Origin: Eleusine coracana subsp. coracana
Lineage: Eukaryota; Streptophyta; Magnoliopsida; Poales; Poaceae
Assembly (NCBI GenBank): GCA_032690845.1
Contig: CM064417.1
Span: 22,794,808-22,858,807, forward strand
DNA length: 64,000 nt
Reading direction: 5' to 3'
Shown here piece by piece: positions 1 through 13,099 of the stretch. The stretch's first letter is position 1. Each line of letters opens with the position of its first letter. The translations under genes and the position numbers were made by a program. The notes below the pieces were generated by a model. The model saw nothing but the letters and a program-made list of their open reading frames with translations. It made no database searches and had not been told where the DNA came from.

Positions 1-1059
1 TGCTAAAAGATAACAACAGGGTACTTTTCTGTTTGTTCGGAAAAGAATACCGTCTCACTTGGAAAGACCTTAACATCATTCTTAAGTTTAGAAGTTATTG
101 CAACACAAGCTTAGAAGGTGCAATCTCAGGTTCTCTAAAGGGTTCTTTTTGGCAAAGGATTTCGGGAGAGTTTTCTTGTGAATGTCTTAGGACTGGTGAC
201 ATTCACAACCTAACTCTGCAGTTGTAGCATAGGTGGCTTGCTATGACTTGTTTCCATAGACAAGACACTAGACCTATCCGTAACGATGAATTGGATGTCT
301 TGTTTGCTTCAATCGCTAAAATTCCTATTGCTCCTGTTGTAGCTATGATTAGTCAATAGTTAGATTATATTAGGGGATCAGGACCCATTGAATGCACTTG
401 TTTAGTGACCTGTATTGCTGTAGCGGTCAGGGCTTTAACGAACACTAGATTTGACTATCTTTCAGAGCCCCGTCCCATGATAGACTATAAATTTCTTGAG
501 CAGGGTCACACTTTAAAGAGGGGTCACGATGGTTCTATTATCTTTTACTACCCCGGCTATACAAATGAAATCCCGCTTCCTGACCCAGGATATCATTTGG
601 CTAGTTGTTGGGAACTAACCATACAGTTGCGGAGAGAAGGAATACCTATCAGGTTTGTCGATCGACACACGCGACAAAGCACGATGCGTACCACGACTAG
701 CGTAACCGGAACTACAAAACTAGCCCATGATTACACTACAGGTTCAGAACATTTTGGTGACCCCGCTTGGATGTTCAAGCCGCAGCAGTATGAGACTCGA
801 GCTTTGTCTTGGTAGCAAGCTAGTAGTGCACAATGGGGACATGGCCCCGAGTCAATCAGGACACCTCCACATCATGATGGACATCACTCTTTTTTGGGCT
901 TTGGTCATTATGACTATGGTCCAGAATTAAGGAATCTAACGAGGAGGATGGACGATCTGGATGTGAGAATAGGGGAAATGCAAAACACTCTTGCTACTCA
1001 CGCCCAGACCACCAGAGAATGGCAGCAACACAGTGATGACCAGTTTTGTCGCCTCTAGT
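1..1059 (+). pseudogene. Athila-like envelope-position ORF, 3' part, degenerate
   Basis: This is the C-terminal part of the protein encoded downstream of pol in Athila-like Ty3/gypsy elements; its function is unknown. Translation resembles the region at 31059-32208 block for block: a YRLTW segment near 55 pairs with ISLTWRQ there, a G-H-(T/S)-L-K-(R/Q)-G block near 510 pairs with the same block near 31740, and Y-x-N-E-I near 565 pairs with the one near 31800. A polar heptad-like stretch (about 931-1056, starting NLTRRMDDLD) probably forms a coiled coil. The reading frame is broken by stops near 357 and 813 and by at least one frameshift near 230. The 5' part lies outside the window. Similarity to the Athila ORF family is by recognition only, not by search. 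Confidence 0.6.
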
Positions 1060-2471
1060 AGTAGCTACGAGAGTACCACGACTAAACGGCGCCTTACTAC
1101 CGTTGGAGAGGATCTGATCCTAACCAACAGGCATGAACAAGAACAAGCTTGGGGGAGCACCCCCGCCAAGGCAACTTGTATCTTTCCTTTCTTTCTTCTT
1201 TTTTTGCTTTGTCGGACTTACCCGCATAAAACAAAATTAAAACTTGCAAAACTGAAACGAACAAAAATAGTAGGTTGTCATGCATGCTAGGGATGTTTAT
1301 GCCTTGATGCTGAGATGATGAATAGTTGCTCTATTTTATATCATTCCATAGCCCCTCATCTACAACTTATTACTCTCCCAATTTTTGAGTTTTTTGGCTA
1401 AACATGCTTGCCTTAAATTTGAATACTTGTGGGTTGCAAAGTGCATGATCTAAGTCTAGGTTGTTGTGAGGCATGATATGGCTAGAATAGGGCTGCTCTG
1501 ATCTTGTCCCAAAGGGAATCTCAACATGCGGAGATTTTTTTTTCCAAAATGATAAAATCGTAAAGTTCCTCAATGATGAAAATTCCTACCACGGCCATAT
1601 GTTACACTTCATTGCAAAACCTTCCACATATGCTGCTTGTTTTCACATTGAGATTTATCAAAATGCTTGCAAACTTTGTGAGATCCATTTCATGCTTTTA
1701 TGATCAAGATTCACGTACACAACCACCATCATTTGCTAATGCTCCTACACCGGGAGATAGCAATATCATTTCATTTCATCCACCACCATAACTTCTATTC
1801 TGGAAGATAGGAAAATAAATACTCCATGAATATCATGTTATGGCTCTCTCTCAATTGGTTGCATGGAAGGCATGGCTATCAAAAATAGAATAAATACTTG
1901 CTTTCAATCTTGAGCATGAAAAGAGAGAGAGAGAGAGAGAAGAAGAAGAAGAAGAAGAAGAAGAAGAAGAAGAAAAAGAAATAGCCATGCCCAAGTGCTA
2001 ATTAAAGAAAGAGAGAGTCTACATAAGAAGGAGTATCCACCATTCCATCATCATTCCACCACATTCAACACAAATGCACATCTTGATCAGATAGTATGAC
2101 TTGTTTCTCCATGGGTTTAGTCTTTTGGTTTAGCAATATATGTGTTAGAAGTATGTATCAATTTTTCCTACCCATAGCTCCACATAAGCGTTATTTGGAG
2201 GAAGAAACAAAACAAGGCAACCTTAATGTCTTGGTTAGGATTTATACACATTGAGTGACTGAGTGAATCATTGGAGGAACTTAGTTTTATTTGCCAAAAT
2301 CTTTTGAAAGAAAAACTCCAGTTGAAAAGTGGAACACAGGGATAAGAGAATGGTGTCCCACAAAAGACCATTCTGTCTTTCAACCACCCAAGATGAAGAG
2401 AAGCCAAAAGCCCCGCAGGTACTAAGGTAAAAAGGGTGAGTTACCAAATGCCAACTTATTCAAATAAAGGT
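1060..2471 (+). other. 3' UTR of Athila-like element
   Basis: No coding sequence is visible. The stretch is the untranslated tail between the envelope-position ORF and the 3' LTR. It matches, in reverse orientation, 38360-39735: shared blocks include the segment around 1570-1700, the pair near 2320-2400, and the one ending at 2466. It begins with a polypurine tract-like sequence at 1145-1160. It is cut at 2471 by the Tekay-like LTR; the last five bases before that LTR are aaggt, but the matching duplication is lost. Confidence 0.6.
1921..1973 (+). repeat. (GA)n(GAA)n microsatellite
   Basis: A run of GA dinucleotides (about 1922-1940) passes into a run of GAA trinucleotides (about 1940-1972). 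It lies in the Athila-like 3' UTR. The related UTR at 38880-38960 has only a pyrimidine-rich stretch there, so the array probably expanded in this copy. Confidence 0.9.
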
Positions 2472-5400
2472 TGTCACAACCCCCTTGGACCGAAGTTCCC
2501 GAGGTGGTGATTAAACAGACACAAGATAATACAACATACAACAACCAACCAAGTGAAAAATACATAGAAAAGAGTGTTATTTATTATACATCAGAGTTAA
2601 GTATTTAGTGTAGCGGAAATATTACAAAACCATATTTTTAAAACAGCGGAAGACAATGTGATTAAACGTCTACCAGATACAACTCGACGATAACAACAAC
2701 TATGATAAATCCGAGCCCATATGGATTATCACCTAGCATCACACAAGAGCAGTGACTACTCAGTCTCCCAATGGGCAGACCATCCTTCTAGGATAGAAAT
2801 ATCCTAGGGAAGAACACCCATAGGTAACTCATATGCATCAACATTATTACCTGAAATAATTAAACAACAACATGGCAAAGCCTGAGCAACTATGCTCAGC
2901 AAGTCCTACCCGATAATATTAAATCTAGATATGCATAGGCTCAGAGATGGATAAAGTAAATTTAGTGAACATTCTAGTAACTATAACATTGTAAGGTAAC
3001 TAGCATATAAAGGTGTAAAGTATAACAAGCAATCTGAAACTTAAATCAAGTACAACATATATCAAGTTCAGATTCAATAAAACACCATATTCTTCATTCA
3101 AACATTTCATTCATTAATATTAGTGAGGTTCTTAAACTATGTTGTGACACATTGAATAAGTGGTACTCATTACTACGAGGGACAACGATTGCAATCATTT
3201 TACACTAGCTGAGAAAACCCGAAATACACGGCATACGCATGATTTAAGAACACGTATGACAACTTTTCACAAAGACATAATACAAGTCGGTCCGGGTCCA
3301 AAGTCCCGAGTGGGCAGCCATTCCACACTACTTCGGGAATCTGTCCACTCCTACTAGATCACACGACCAAGAGTTTGGGTACCGTCCAACATGCAAATGC
3401 CAATGCTACATCGGTTTACTAGTTTCCATATACTAGCATGTATTCGGTACAGTTCAAAACTTGCTCAACAGGGCCGACAATGAATGGGTCCTAGGTCAAC
3501 ATAGACAGGGCTATAGCCTTGCAAGACATGTCCTTTGAAGGCACACGATCTTTGCCCATTCACCTATGGGGCCTGTCCATGTCTCAAATTTTAGTTGTTG
3601 ACATAAACGGACTGCCACCTTGCGAGACAAAAACCATCATAGGTACTTTGCCTTCGCCCTTTCCAATACAAACCCATTTAGTCTAAATTTTAACATTCTT
3701 GCTTCACCATGTGACTATCGTCATTTAACTAATGTTCCAAGTGCCATAATAGTGTAAATCCTACAACTAAGCATAACATTTTCTCTATTAACTACCTATA
3801 CTTGTATACCATGTTAAAAAAAAATAGGACATATCCAGGAAATGCAGGTGGGTTTCATTCAACTCCTAAACTTAATGCACAATTCATCTATACACATCTA
3901 GTAATTTAATAACTAGAATTTAATCAAATTAATACACAGGGATGTTCCGAGGCTTGCCTTGAGATTCAACTACAGGGTCAGTACTGATGTTAGAGTTTTC
4001 TTGAGTAGAAAAACCCGAAGAATCCTTCTAAAAATCCTCCTCGGAAGAGTTAACTTTTCCTATACCAATACCGACATGTCAATATAGAGGAAAGCATAAA
4101 ATATGCAAAGATATGTGATGCACAAACCAAATGAAGTAGATCAAATCAATTTATTCCTTAGCACGGTTCTAGAAGACATATGCTTCAGAGCTAGTAATTC
4201 TAATTAAAAGAATTTATCACTAAAATTTCCTAATGCCTTTAAATATGGTTATAAAGACATGAAAAACAATTAAATCATTTAGTAACATAAGTCTATGCTA
4301 CTGGACTCAAATGATCTACTGATGATATGTATAAATATGAAAATCAAGTTTACCAAGTTGCATAGTTAAATTATGAGCAAATCATTTTTAATGTATTTAA
4401 CAAGATTTCTGCCTAAACAAATTTTAGTAAAATATGGACAGAAGATAAATTCTACAAAAATTCAGAGGGATGCAATATAACAAGAATGATTTTTATGCAC
4501 AGGACCAACTCCTAAAAGTTTGTCGAATTTACCCTAATGCCATGAAATTCAAGGATAAAATCATAAATAATTTTATGTCCAGAAACTAGGGTCATCAACT
4601 TATGTTCTGAACTAAACATGTCATGAGGAGTCCAAAACAATTTAATTTACTATTTTATCAAGTCTACAACTAAGGATATGAATTTATTAAACTTTACACT
4701 AAATAAATCATACATCAAAACTTATCATAAAAACCATGTGCACTAATATATTCCATGTATAGATCTCATAACAAGAAAACTAACAAAATTTAGTTTACTA
4801 TTTTAGAAGCCACCCCAGATATGGATTTTACAAGGTTTAAGCATTTTCTGGATTTATTTTTGAACTTCGGTTTATTTACGGCTTTGCCATTGGTCCATTT
4901 GAATCTCGAGCGCGGGCGCTCGTGCGGCGGCGCTGTCGCCGGAGCGGCTTTGGAGATCGCCGGCGGGGTCTGTGTTCACCGAAGTTGGACTTCGCGTTCA
5001 CAAGAACATCGAGCGCCTCCAAGCGAATGCTCTGGCAGGGTTCACGAGGAGAGGGACTCATCGGAGCTACGCCGACGTCAAGCGGCGGCAGAACAGAGGG
5101 GGTTGGCGATGAGGAGAGCTTGCTATAGAGGTTGAGAAGTTGAGCGCGATGTTCAGGGAGCACCAGAGGGTCAAGGCGGAACTTGGCATTATCACTAAGG
5201 AAACGGAGAAGGGTTGAGCAGCGCCGTCACCGTGAAGTCCAACAATAGCCGACGACGGTGCGAGGGGAAAAGTAGAATGCTCGTCCCTCCATGAAACAAA
5301 TCCGATGAAAAATGGATCAGCGAGTTGTGCAAATATGCCTTGTACACATAGGATCAAGAATCAAGCCTTAGGACTTACTAGAGAAGAAGAATTAAGAAAT

Positions 5401-6257
5401 CTTGCACGAATTTTGTCGAGGTGGGCTCATCGGGAAAATGGCAAAATTCTCGATCACCAGTGAATGTATCAAGACGGTTCTACACTTGATGCTTGTTGGG
5501 CTCACGACGCCTCCATCATAAACCTACCTACGAGGCCGTGTGGTTTGTTGGCTCAACGAGCTTCGATGGGAGGAACACAAAGGAGAAAGAGAGTTGGAGA
5601 TTGACTGTATCACGGAGAAACCGAGAAGGACGTCGGCCATTGTCGAGGCAGAGGCCGAGGCGCAGTTTTATGCGGTCGGTTGGTCGGAATCATGCTGGCT
5701 ACACCGGGGGCACCTGGCGGCTCGCATGACACTCGGGTTCCAGCGGGAGAGAGAAACAGAGAGTTGAGAGAGGCTTACAGGTGGGTCCTGCGACTAGAGT
5801 TAAACAATTTCTAGAATTAACTCGGCTACCACTTCAAAATAGCAAATAAAATAGTTGCTGGCTCCGAATTAATTTGAGAAAATTTGTATAGAAACTTTAA
5901 GTTGAGTGGATTACAATGTGACAGGTGGCAAGGTTCAAAACCAAATAGTTTAAGTTTGCCATTTATTTGAATATGGATAAAATTCATACTTCTATGAATT
6001 AATTAGGACATTTCCTCATTGAATAAAATTTTGAGAAAATTCCTAAAATTCATTTATGGCAAGCCCTATCATATAAATTTTTGATAGCACCTAGTTGTAT
6101 GGAAGAATTTGAAGTTGCTTCACAATCTAGCCATACATTGGTTTAAATTCAAATTCAAATAAATTTGAAATGGAACCAAACTTGAATTAGGACTTGTTAA
6201 ACCAGAAATAGGTGTAATCATGTGATCAAAAGAATATAGTGACACTGGGGTGTCACA
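2472..6257 (-). mobile_element. 3' LTR of Tekay/Del-like gypsy element (about 3.8 kb)
   Basis: On the minus strand the LTR starts TGTGACACCCC at 6257, directly after a polypurine tract, and ends GGTTGTGACA at 2472, giving the TG...CA termini expected of an LTR. Its length of about 3.79 kb fits the long LTRs of grass Tekay/Del chromoviruses. Most of it is AT-rich, but 4890-5770 is GC-rich and holds several chance open frames. The matching 5' LTR, expected beyond 14.7 kb, is missing, so the element cannot be dated from its LTR pair. The 1.3 kb of AT-rich sequence at 3360-4800 shows nothing beyond LTR sequence. Confidence 0.75.
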
Positions 6258-6273
6258 GCCCTCACTCCTTAGG
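6258..6273 (-). other. Polypurine tract of Tekay-like element
   Basis: On the minus strand the sequence CCTAAGGAGTGAGGGC lies immediately upstream of the LTR start. This is the position and composition expected of the plus-strand primer for reverse transcription. Confidence 0.6.
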
Positions 6274-6291
6274 AAAATCTCGTCCCGAGAT

Positions 6292-6726
6292 TTAAAGTGA
6301 ACTAGAGGTAGGTAAAAGATAAGATTTATTACCTAAGAATTGATGCAAAAATTCCGGATAATGGTTATTAAGGAACTCTGCAGATTCCCAAGTTGCTACA
6401 TCTTCAGAATGGTTATTCCATTGGACTTTATAAAACTTGATGGTTCTCTTCTGAGTAACTCGATCCTTTTCATCCAATATTTTTATCGGATGCTCGGAAT
6501 AAGTTAAATTGGATTGTAGATGTTCATAATCATTCAATACGACATTGATAGGGGGTTTAAGACACTTCTTTAATTGAGATACATGAAATGTGTCATGCAC
6601 ACCCGACAGATTTTCCGACAGTTTTAATTTGTATGGCACGGGTCCACATTGTTCAAGTATTTGAAAAGGACTAATATAACGAGGAGCTAACTTTCCTTTG
6701 ATTCCAAATCTTTGAATGCCTTTCAT
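6292..6726 (-). pseudogene. Integrase C-terminus with chromodomain (Tekay-like)
   Basis: This is the C-terminal end of a gypsy Pol polyprotein. The first half (about residues 10-55) has the integrase C-terminal signature G-K-L-A-P-R-Y-I-S-P-F followed by V-H-D-T-F-H-V-S-Q-L-K. Residues about 82-130 form a chromodomain: an I-L-D-E-K start, a K-V-Q-W-N core and a TWE motif (A-T-W-E-S-A), then a helix ending Y-P-E-F. Chromodomains at this place define chromoviruses and are thought to steer integration to heterochromatin. The frame ends about 35 nt before the polypurine tract. The segment itself is open, but the upstream integrase is broken, so it is not functional as a polyprotein. Confidence 0.8.
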
Positions 6727-7865
6727 AGGTGATACCCGTAAATAGACATGATCTCCTATTTCAAAGATCAGCGGTTGATGTCCTTTATTGCATACATCTC
6801 TTGTCGTTGTTTTGCTGCCTGTAAATTAGCCTTAATAATCCGAACTTTATCTTCAGCTTGTTGTACAAGATCTGATCCAAAAATAATTCTTTCTCCAGAT
6901 TCTGACCAATTCAATGGTGTTCTACAGCTACGACCATATAATGCTTCAAATGGTGTCATGCCTGCGCTTTCTTGATAACTGTTGTTGTAAGAGAACTCTG
7001 CGAGAGGCAAATGATCGTCCCAATTATGACCATAAGTTAAAACACAAGCTCTAAACATGTCTTCCAAGATTTGGTTAACACATTCGGCCTGTCCATCAGT
7101 AGTGGGGTGATATGCAGAGCGTCAGATTAAATGTGTACCCAAAGATATATGTAACTGTTCCCAAAATCTTGCTACAAATTGAGAGCCTTGATCTGAAATA
7201 ATTGTCTTTGGAACTCCATGTAAACATAGAATTCGAGAGATGTATATTTCAGTATATTTCTTAATATTGTAGCGAGTATGAACTAGGATAATATGCGTTG
7301 ATTTAGTAAGTCTGTCCACAATTACCCAAATAGAGTCATGCTTTCGAGCAGTTAATAGAAGAGCCACTATGAAATCCATACTAATATCATCCCATTTCCA
7401 AGCAGAAATACTTAGTGGCTGTAATAGACCAGCTTTTTTTCAGATGACCAGCCTTGATACGTTGACATGTATCACATTCTACAACATAACGGGTCACTTC
7501 CCCTTTCATTCGTGTCCACCAAAAATTTTCTTCAATCCTTGGTACATCTTGTTACTACCAGGGTGAACCGAGTACTTGGACTGATGAGCTTCATCTAAAA
7601 TCTTGCAGCGTAGCTTAAAATTCTTAGGAACCACAAGACGATTGTTAAACCATAGCACACCATTCTCATCGTGACGGAAACATATAGCTTTTCCATCCTT
7701 GATATTTTTCTTGGTGTGTGCCATGCCTTTGTCATTTTTCTGAGCAACAGTTACTTCATCTCTGATGGTAGAATGGATTGCTAAATTATGTAGGGATACT
7801 ATAGGCAAAATATGAACACTTGGTTCAATCAAGGTAATGTCATTACTTCTGTCCCATAGTTGCAA
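6727..7865 (-). pseudogene. Integrase core and zinc-binding region (Tekay-like), broken
   Basis: Read on the minus strand, the first block (7865-7506) contains the histidines of the HHCC zinc-binding domain (E-A-H-Q-S-K... V-H-P-G); its cysteines follow as CDTCQRIKAGH near 7460-7490. The catalytic core then shows the first Asp in MDF (about 7375), the second in IISDQGSQF (about 7180), and the Glu in TDGQAE near 7085. Frames change near 7500 and 7380, and an in-frame stop lies near 7122. The order RNase H, then integrase, then chromodomain confirms a gypsy (Metaviridae-type) arrangement. All three acidic residues remain, but the reading frame is broken. Confidence 0.8.
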
Positions 7866-8275
7866 TGTTTCTTCCGACTCAGAGCATCAGCTACAACATT
7901 GGCTTTACCGGGATGGTAGTGAACTTCCAATTCAAAATCTTTAACTAATTTCAGCCATCTATGTTGACGCATATTCAGATCTGATTGGGTAAAAATATAT
8001 TTGAGACTTTTCTGATCAGTGTAGATATGCACTAGATTTCCCAACAAATAATGTCGCAGGATCTTTAGTGCAAGAACCACCACCGCTAACTCCAAATCAT
8101 GAGTTGGATAATGTTTTTCATGCTTGCGTAATTGCCGAGATGCATAAGCAATCACACAACCTTCTTGCATTAGAACACACCCCAATCCCGTTCCATAAGC
8201 ATCACAATAAACATCAAAGGATTTAGTGATGTCGGGTTGAGCTAAAACTGGTGCATTGGTTAACAATTTCTTCAA
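7829..8275 (-). pseudogene. RNase H domain (Tekay-like)
   Basis: The protein shows the gypsy RNase H layout: [11 protein letters not shown] at about residues 22-32 (first acidic residue), the YASRQL segment, [10 protein letters not shown] at about 86-95, and the closing DALSRK near 129-134. In the element this domain degrades the RNA template during minus-strand synthesis. It is separated from the RT segment by a short frame break at 8276-8305 and overlaps the integrase segment by a frameshift at 7829-7865. Confidence 0.85.
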
Positions 8276-8305
8276 ATTTTGAAAAGCTTCTTCACATTGT
8301 GAAGT

Positions 8306-9334
8306 CTAATTAAATTTCACATTATTTTGTAATAGCTTGGTGATAGGTTTCACAATTTTAGAAAAATTTGGAATGAACTGTATATTTTGTAATAGCTTGT
8401 AATACCCAACTAGTCCAAGAAAGCTACGGACTTGAGTGAAGGTCATTGGTGGTTTCCAATTTAATACATCTTGAATTTTCCATGGATCAACAAAGATACC
8501 TTCAGCTGACACTACATGACAAAGGAATGGTACTTGTGTCAACCAAAATTCACCGTCAGCGTGCTCTTCTTCAGACTTGGAATAGATAAGAATGTCATCA
8601 ATGAAGACCACCACAAACTTATCTAACTCTGGCATAAATACTGAATTCATCAAGTACATAAAGTATGCTGGAGCATTGGTCAATCTAAATGACATAACTA
8701 GATATTCATAGAGTCCATGTCTAGTTGAAAAAGCAGTCTTAGGAATATCTTCTTCTCTGATTTGGATTTGATGGTAGCCTGATCGAAGATCAATCTTGGA
8801 AAAGACTTTGGCACCAATCAATTGATCAAATAGGATATCAATTCTAGGAGGAAGATATTTATTCTTGATAGTAACTTCATTTAACGGTCTGTAGTCAACC
8901 CCTAATCTCAGACTCTTGTCTTTCTTCTTCACAAACATTGCCGGATAGCCCCAGGGTGATGAACTTGGGTGGATATATCCTTTGTCCGGCAACTCTTTAA
9001 TTTTCTCCTTGAGTTCCACTAATTCATTCTTTGCCGTCTTGTATGGTTGTCGGGAAATTGGAGAAGTTCTTGACTGCAATTCTATTTTGAATTCAACCTC
9101 CTGGTCAGGAGGAAGACCAGAAAGATCATCCGGAAATACGTCTAGATATTCACAGACAATTGGAATTTTCTCTAGAGATTTTTCCTCAAGATGATTGATA
9201 GTAATGGCAGTGACCGGAGATAGATGCAAAGGAATTGAGTCAATGCCATGCACTAGAGAGTTTACGTGGACAACACGAGGTGCAATATCTAACAAGGCCT
9301 TATGAAATGTCAACCATTGCATACCAAGAATCAA
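8306..9334 (-). pseudogene. Reverse transcriptase with protease C-terminus (Tekay-like)
   Basis: The 342-residue frame opens with the end of the aspartic protease (I-L-G-M-Q-W-L) and passes into RT: the linker SPISRQPYK, the fingers block [14 protein letters not shown], the palm block [11 protein letters not shown], and the catalytic box [10 protein letters not shown] (near residues 245-254). Compared with the usual gypsy RT, about 25 residues are missing directly after that box (S-E-E-E-H-A runs straight to E-F-W-L), which removes part of the palm/thumb. The frame ends in the thumb/connection region. Both catalytic Asp residues are present, but the internal loss and the breaks on each side make it inactive. 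Confidence 0.85.
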
Positions 9335-9600
9335 AACTATGCCTTGCTATTCTAGCATAATAAAATTAGCATAGTAGACCTTTCGGTTTAGACAAATAGG
9401 TGCTTTGGACAGAATTTGATTAGCACAAATTTGTCCACCCGGAGATTTAATAACATACAGGGTATTTGTGGTATAGGTGGACAACTTAAGCCTTTGTACA
9501 CAATATTTACTATCAAAATTATGACATGCACCAGAATCAAATAATATGATGACTGGCGAGTCGTTAAGCGAGAAATACCTGCAAGTACCGGCTCGCCTTG
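9335..9600 (-). pseudogene. Aspartic protease region (Tekay-like)
   Basis: On the minus strand an FDSGAC motif at about 9521-9541 is the active site of a retroviral-type aspartic protease. The codons between it and 9334 read as the rest of the domain with one stop near 9345 and one frame change. It lies between the gag zinc knuckle and RT, the expected gypsy order. Confidence 0.7.
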
Positions 9601-9773
9601 AGGGATGTCATCAAGGTTGGTGTAATTCACGTGTCCAGATTTATTCCCTTGCCCACGTTGCTGATTTGCAGCACGAAAACGAGCTTGTTTTCCGGCTTCA
9701 CTCCAAGGGTATGTACAGTCCTTCCTGAAATGACCGACACAGCCACAATTATAGCACGGGAAAGGGCTGTACT
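9601..9773 (-). pseudogene. Gag nucleocapsid with zinc knuckle (Tekay-like), split by insertion
   Basis: A CCHC zinc knuckle, CYNCGCVGHFRKDC, lies at 9715-9756 on the minus strand, followed by a basic, Gln-rich tail. It is the RNA-binding nucleocapsid part of gag. Upstream coding sequence is displaced to 13812-14713 by the CRM-like insertion, so any open frame continuing above 9773 reads into the inserted LTR and is artificial. Confidence 0.8.
9769..9773. repeat. Target-site duplication, left copy (gtact)
   Basis: Five bases next to the TGATGAGG start of the CRM-like copy. The right copy at 13812-13816 reads gtgct, so four of five positions match; the difference is an A/G transition, fitting an old insertion. 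Confidence 0.65.
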
Positions 9774-10696
9774 TGATGAGGACATCACTCCTATGGATAC
9801 ACACAACACTCCTCCAATTCTGGACTTGCAAGGTCCAATGACTAGAGCTCGTGCACGATGACTAAATTTAGAGGTGAGCTCGTTCCTACGTTCTTCGCTA
9901 TATGTTACTTTTGAGAATGGTTTGCTACCTAATGATTATTTTATGATTAGAAAACATGGAGAGGACCAGGAGATGATGGGAGAATGAGTTGGAAACGTCA
10001 AGAACCAGCAAGGACTTGGAAGCCAAAGTGGAGACCCAATCAAAACCGACTTCGAGTCTGTTTTGGGGCCCAGGACCAGTCTGCACTAAAACAGTCACCC
10101 AGGACGCATACGGACTCGGATTTGGACGTTCTACATATGCATGGAAAGATAAGGAGAAGACCTTTCCAATGCCACCAGCCTCATGTCAAAATTCATCCGG
10201 AGTCATCGGAAATCATCAAAAAAAGAGAGAGTCCAGAATCTCTGTTGGTGCTACCTCGCCTATTTTTGGCCTTTAGGCTTTGTATTTAGTTGAGCCCAAT
10301 TAGAGGTGTGTCTAGAGGGTCTTGCACGACCCTAGGGTCTTTACATACAGCCGCTGCCGCACCATAAGGGTTCGGGTTTTGCTTAGATCAATTCTGTTCA
10401 GAAACAGTGTCACCGTTCATCGGTTTGTGAGACCCCAACTTTGAGAGTTTCATCATACATCTGCAATTGTGTTGCATTCTTCGTTGTTCTTGCTTGTGTT
10501 CTTGATTCGTAGGTACGGATTAGCCTTGTCGGCGAGGTCAATCGTCTTTGGACGGTTGATAACCAGAGAAGACGTCGTGCTGCGATTGCGGGGTTTAGAA
10601 TGTGCTGTTCTGAAGCCGAATCGATTTGTGTGTCGCGTCCGACCAAATCAACTTACCAAGAACCTTTCGGAAGATCGGGAACCCTTGTCCACATCA
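9774..10696 (+). mobile_element. 5' LTR of CRM-like copy 1
   Basis: 923 bp, closely similar to the LTRs at 41169-42090 and 47993-48915. It contains the same reading frame that continues integrase in the complete copy, closed here by a TGA after the GPMTRARAR segment, near 9859. TATA-type sequence is less clear than in the other LTRs (acatacag where the complete copy has atatacag). Confidence 0.9.
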
Positions 10697-10716
10697 AGTG
10701 GTAATCAGAGCTTCAG
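10697..10716 (+). other. Primer binding site of CRM-like copy 1
   Basis: The sequence AGTGGTAATCAGAGCTTCAG follows the LTR directly. It resembles the initiator-Met tRNA complement TGGTATCAGAGC with an extra A. The identical sequence follows the LTRs ending at 42090 and (minus strand) 58453, so the variant is a family trait. Confidence 0.6.
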
Positions 10717-12014
<1,298 letters not shown>

Positions 12015-12948
12015 ATGTCAGGAAGCGATGGAGAGGGTGCTTCACCCTCAAAATTTGATGAGTGCGTGAGCCAAAGTCAGCTACAGAAGGCTTTGCAGGC
12101 GGTTGAGAGTGATTTGGTAGAGACGATCACCAAGGCCGTCACAGACACCGTCACCAAGCTTCACCTGGGAGAAAGCATTGAGCGGTTGGATAAGAGAGTC
12201 TCTAAGCTAACCGATCAGGTTGTCGAATTGGAGACCGCTCACAAGACCAACAACACCAACACCAACACCAACAACGACGTTGAAGACGATCATGATGAAG
12301 CAACGGTGTATAAGGCTGATGGCACCGTCGATAGGTCAGCTACAAGGACCTCAAGGTTACGACATCGTTTGCAACGTAACCCTCAAGGTATGGGTGGTTT
12401 CCACAACCACAACCGTCGCACACAAGGTAACCATGCTCCAGATGACCCGTATGCTAAAATTAAGTGTTCAATTCCTTCGTTTTCGGGTCAGTACGATGGT
12501 GATGCTTACCTTGATTAGGAAATGACGGTAGAATAAAAATTTAATGCCCATCTTGTTCCTGAACAACATAGAGTTAGACAAGCCACTAGTGAGTTTAAGG
12601 ACTTTGCTATTGTTTGGTGGAGTGGTCTAGCTCCTGAAACCGATTTGCCTACTACTTGGGAAGAACTTAAGGTAGAAATGCATGATCGTTTTGTTCCTCC
12701 TTCTTTTTATAGAGAAATTCGTAATAAACTGCAGCGTTTAGATCAAGGAGATAAAACTGTTCAGGAGTATTTTAGTGAGCTTCAGAAGGGTTTGATTCGT
12801 TGTGCTGTGGTTGAAAAAGTAGAGGATCAGATTTGTTGCTTATATTCTGGTTTGAGAAAAGAAATTCAGGACATCCTTGATTATAAAGAATTTTATACCC
12901 TCAACCAGTGTTTCTAGTATGCTATGCTTGCAGAGAAAGAATCACAGG
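12015..12948 (+). pseudogene. Gag of CRM-like copy 1, stops
   Basis: The start codon at 12015 (MSGSDGEGASPS) is chosen because the complete copy starts identically at 43318. The N-terminal third has a predicted coiled coil (SIERLDKRVSKLTDQVVELE) followed by an Asn/Thr-rich linker, then the retrotransposon gag core (YAKIKCSIPSFSGQYDGDAY; VWWSGL; TWEELKVEM). Three stops, at about 12516, 12534 and 12915, correspond to TGG, CAA and CAG codons in the complete copy, all single transitions. The zinc-knuckle part is lost at the deletion scar. Confidence 0.85.
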
Positions 12949-13099
12949 GACTTTTCCAGGCTTTTGAGGAGTACAGCAAGTCCAGGAATTTCTACCCACC
13001 ACGGCCGACTGGGACATCGGGGCTGCCCAAGCCATCTTTCCAGCTGGAGGACCACCAAGGGCTTGGAAGCCAACTTCGAGTCTGTTTCGGGGCTTTTGA
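12949..13099 (+). other. Deletion scar with filler DNA in CRM-like copy 1
   Basis: After ACAGGGACTTT the sequence inserts about 35 bp (around 12954-12988), returns briefly to gag (CTACCCACCACGGCCGAC), and at about 13050 jumps to a patch of LTR sequence (ACCAAGGGCTTGGAAGCC) before the LTR proper resumes near 13100. The phrase GGCTTTTGAGGAG occurs twice (near 12958 and 13091). Such patchwork is typical of error-prone double-strand-break repair that replaced the whole pol region. Confidence 0.75.

Noticed and set aside
1573..1791. 72-codon frame recurring at 39062-39322 as a possible small conserved gene
   Set aside because: Both lie in the Athila-like 3' UTR; the similarity is explained by nucleotide homology of the UTR, and the third copy near 32780 does not keep the frame.
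4821..5767. Overlapping GC-rich open frames as a possible gene
   Set aside because: They lie inside an LTR, occur on both strands, lack recognisable domains and follow from base composition.
9598..9861. 87-codon plus-strand frame joining Tekay antisense to CRM LTR
   Set aside because: It is created by the insertion junction at 9774; only the LTR part corresponds to a real coding segment of the family.
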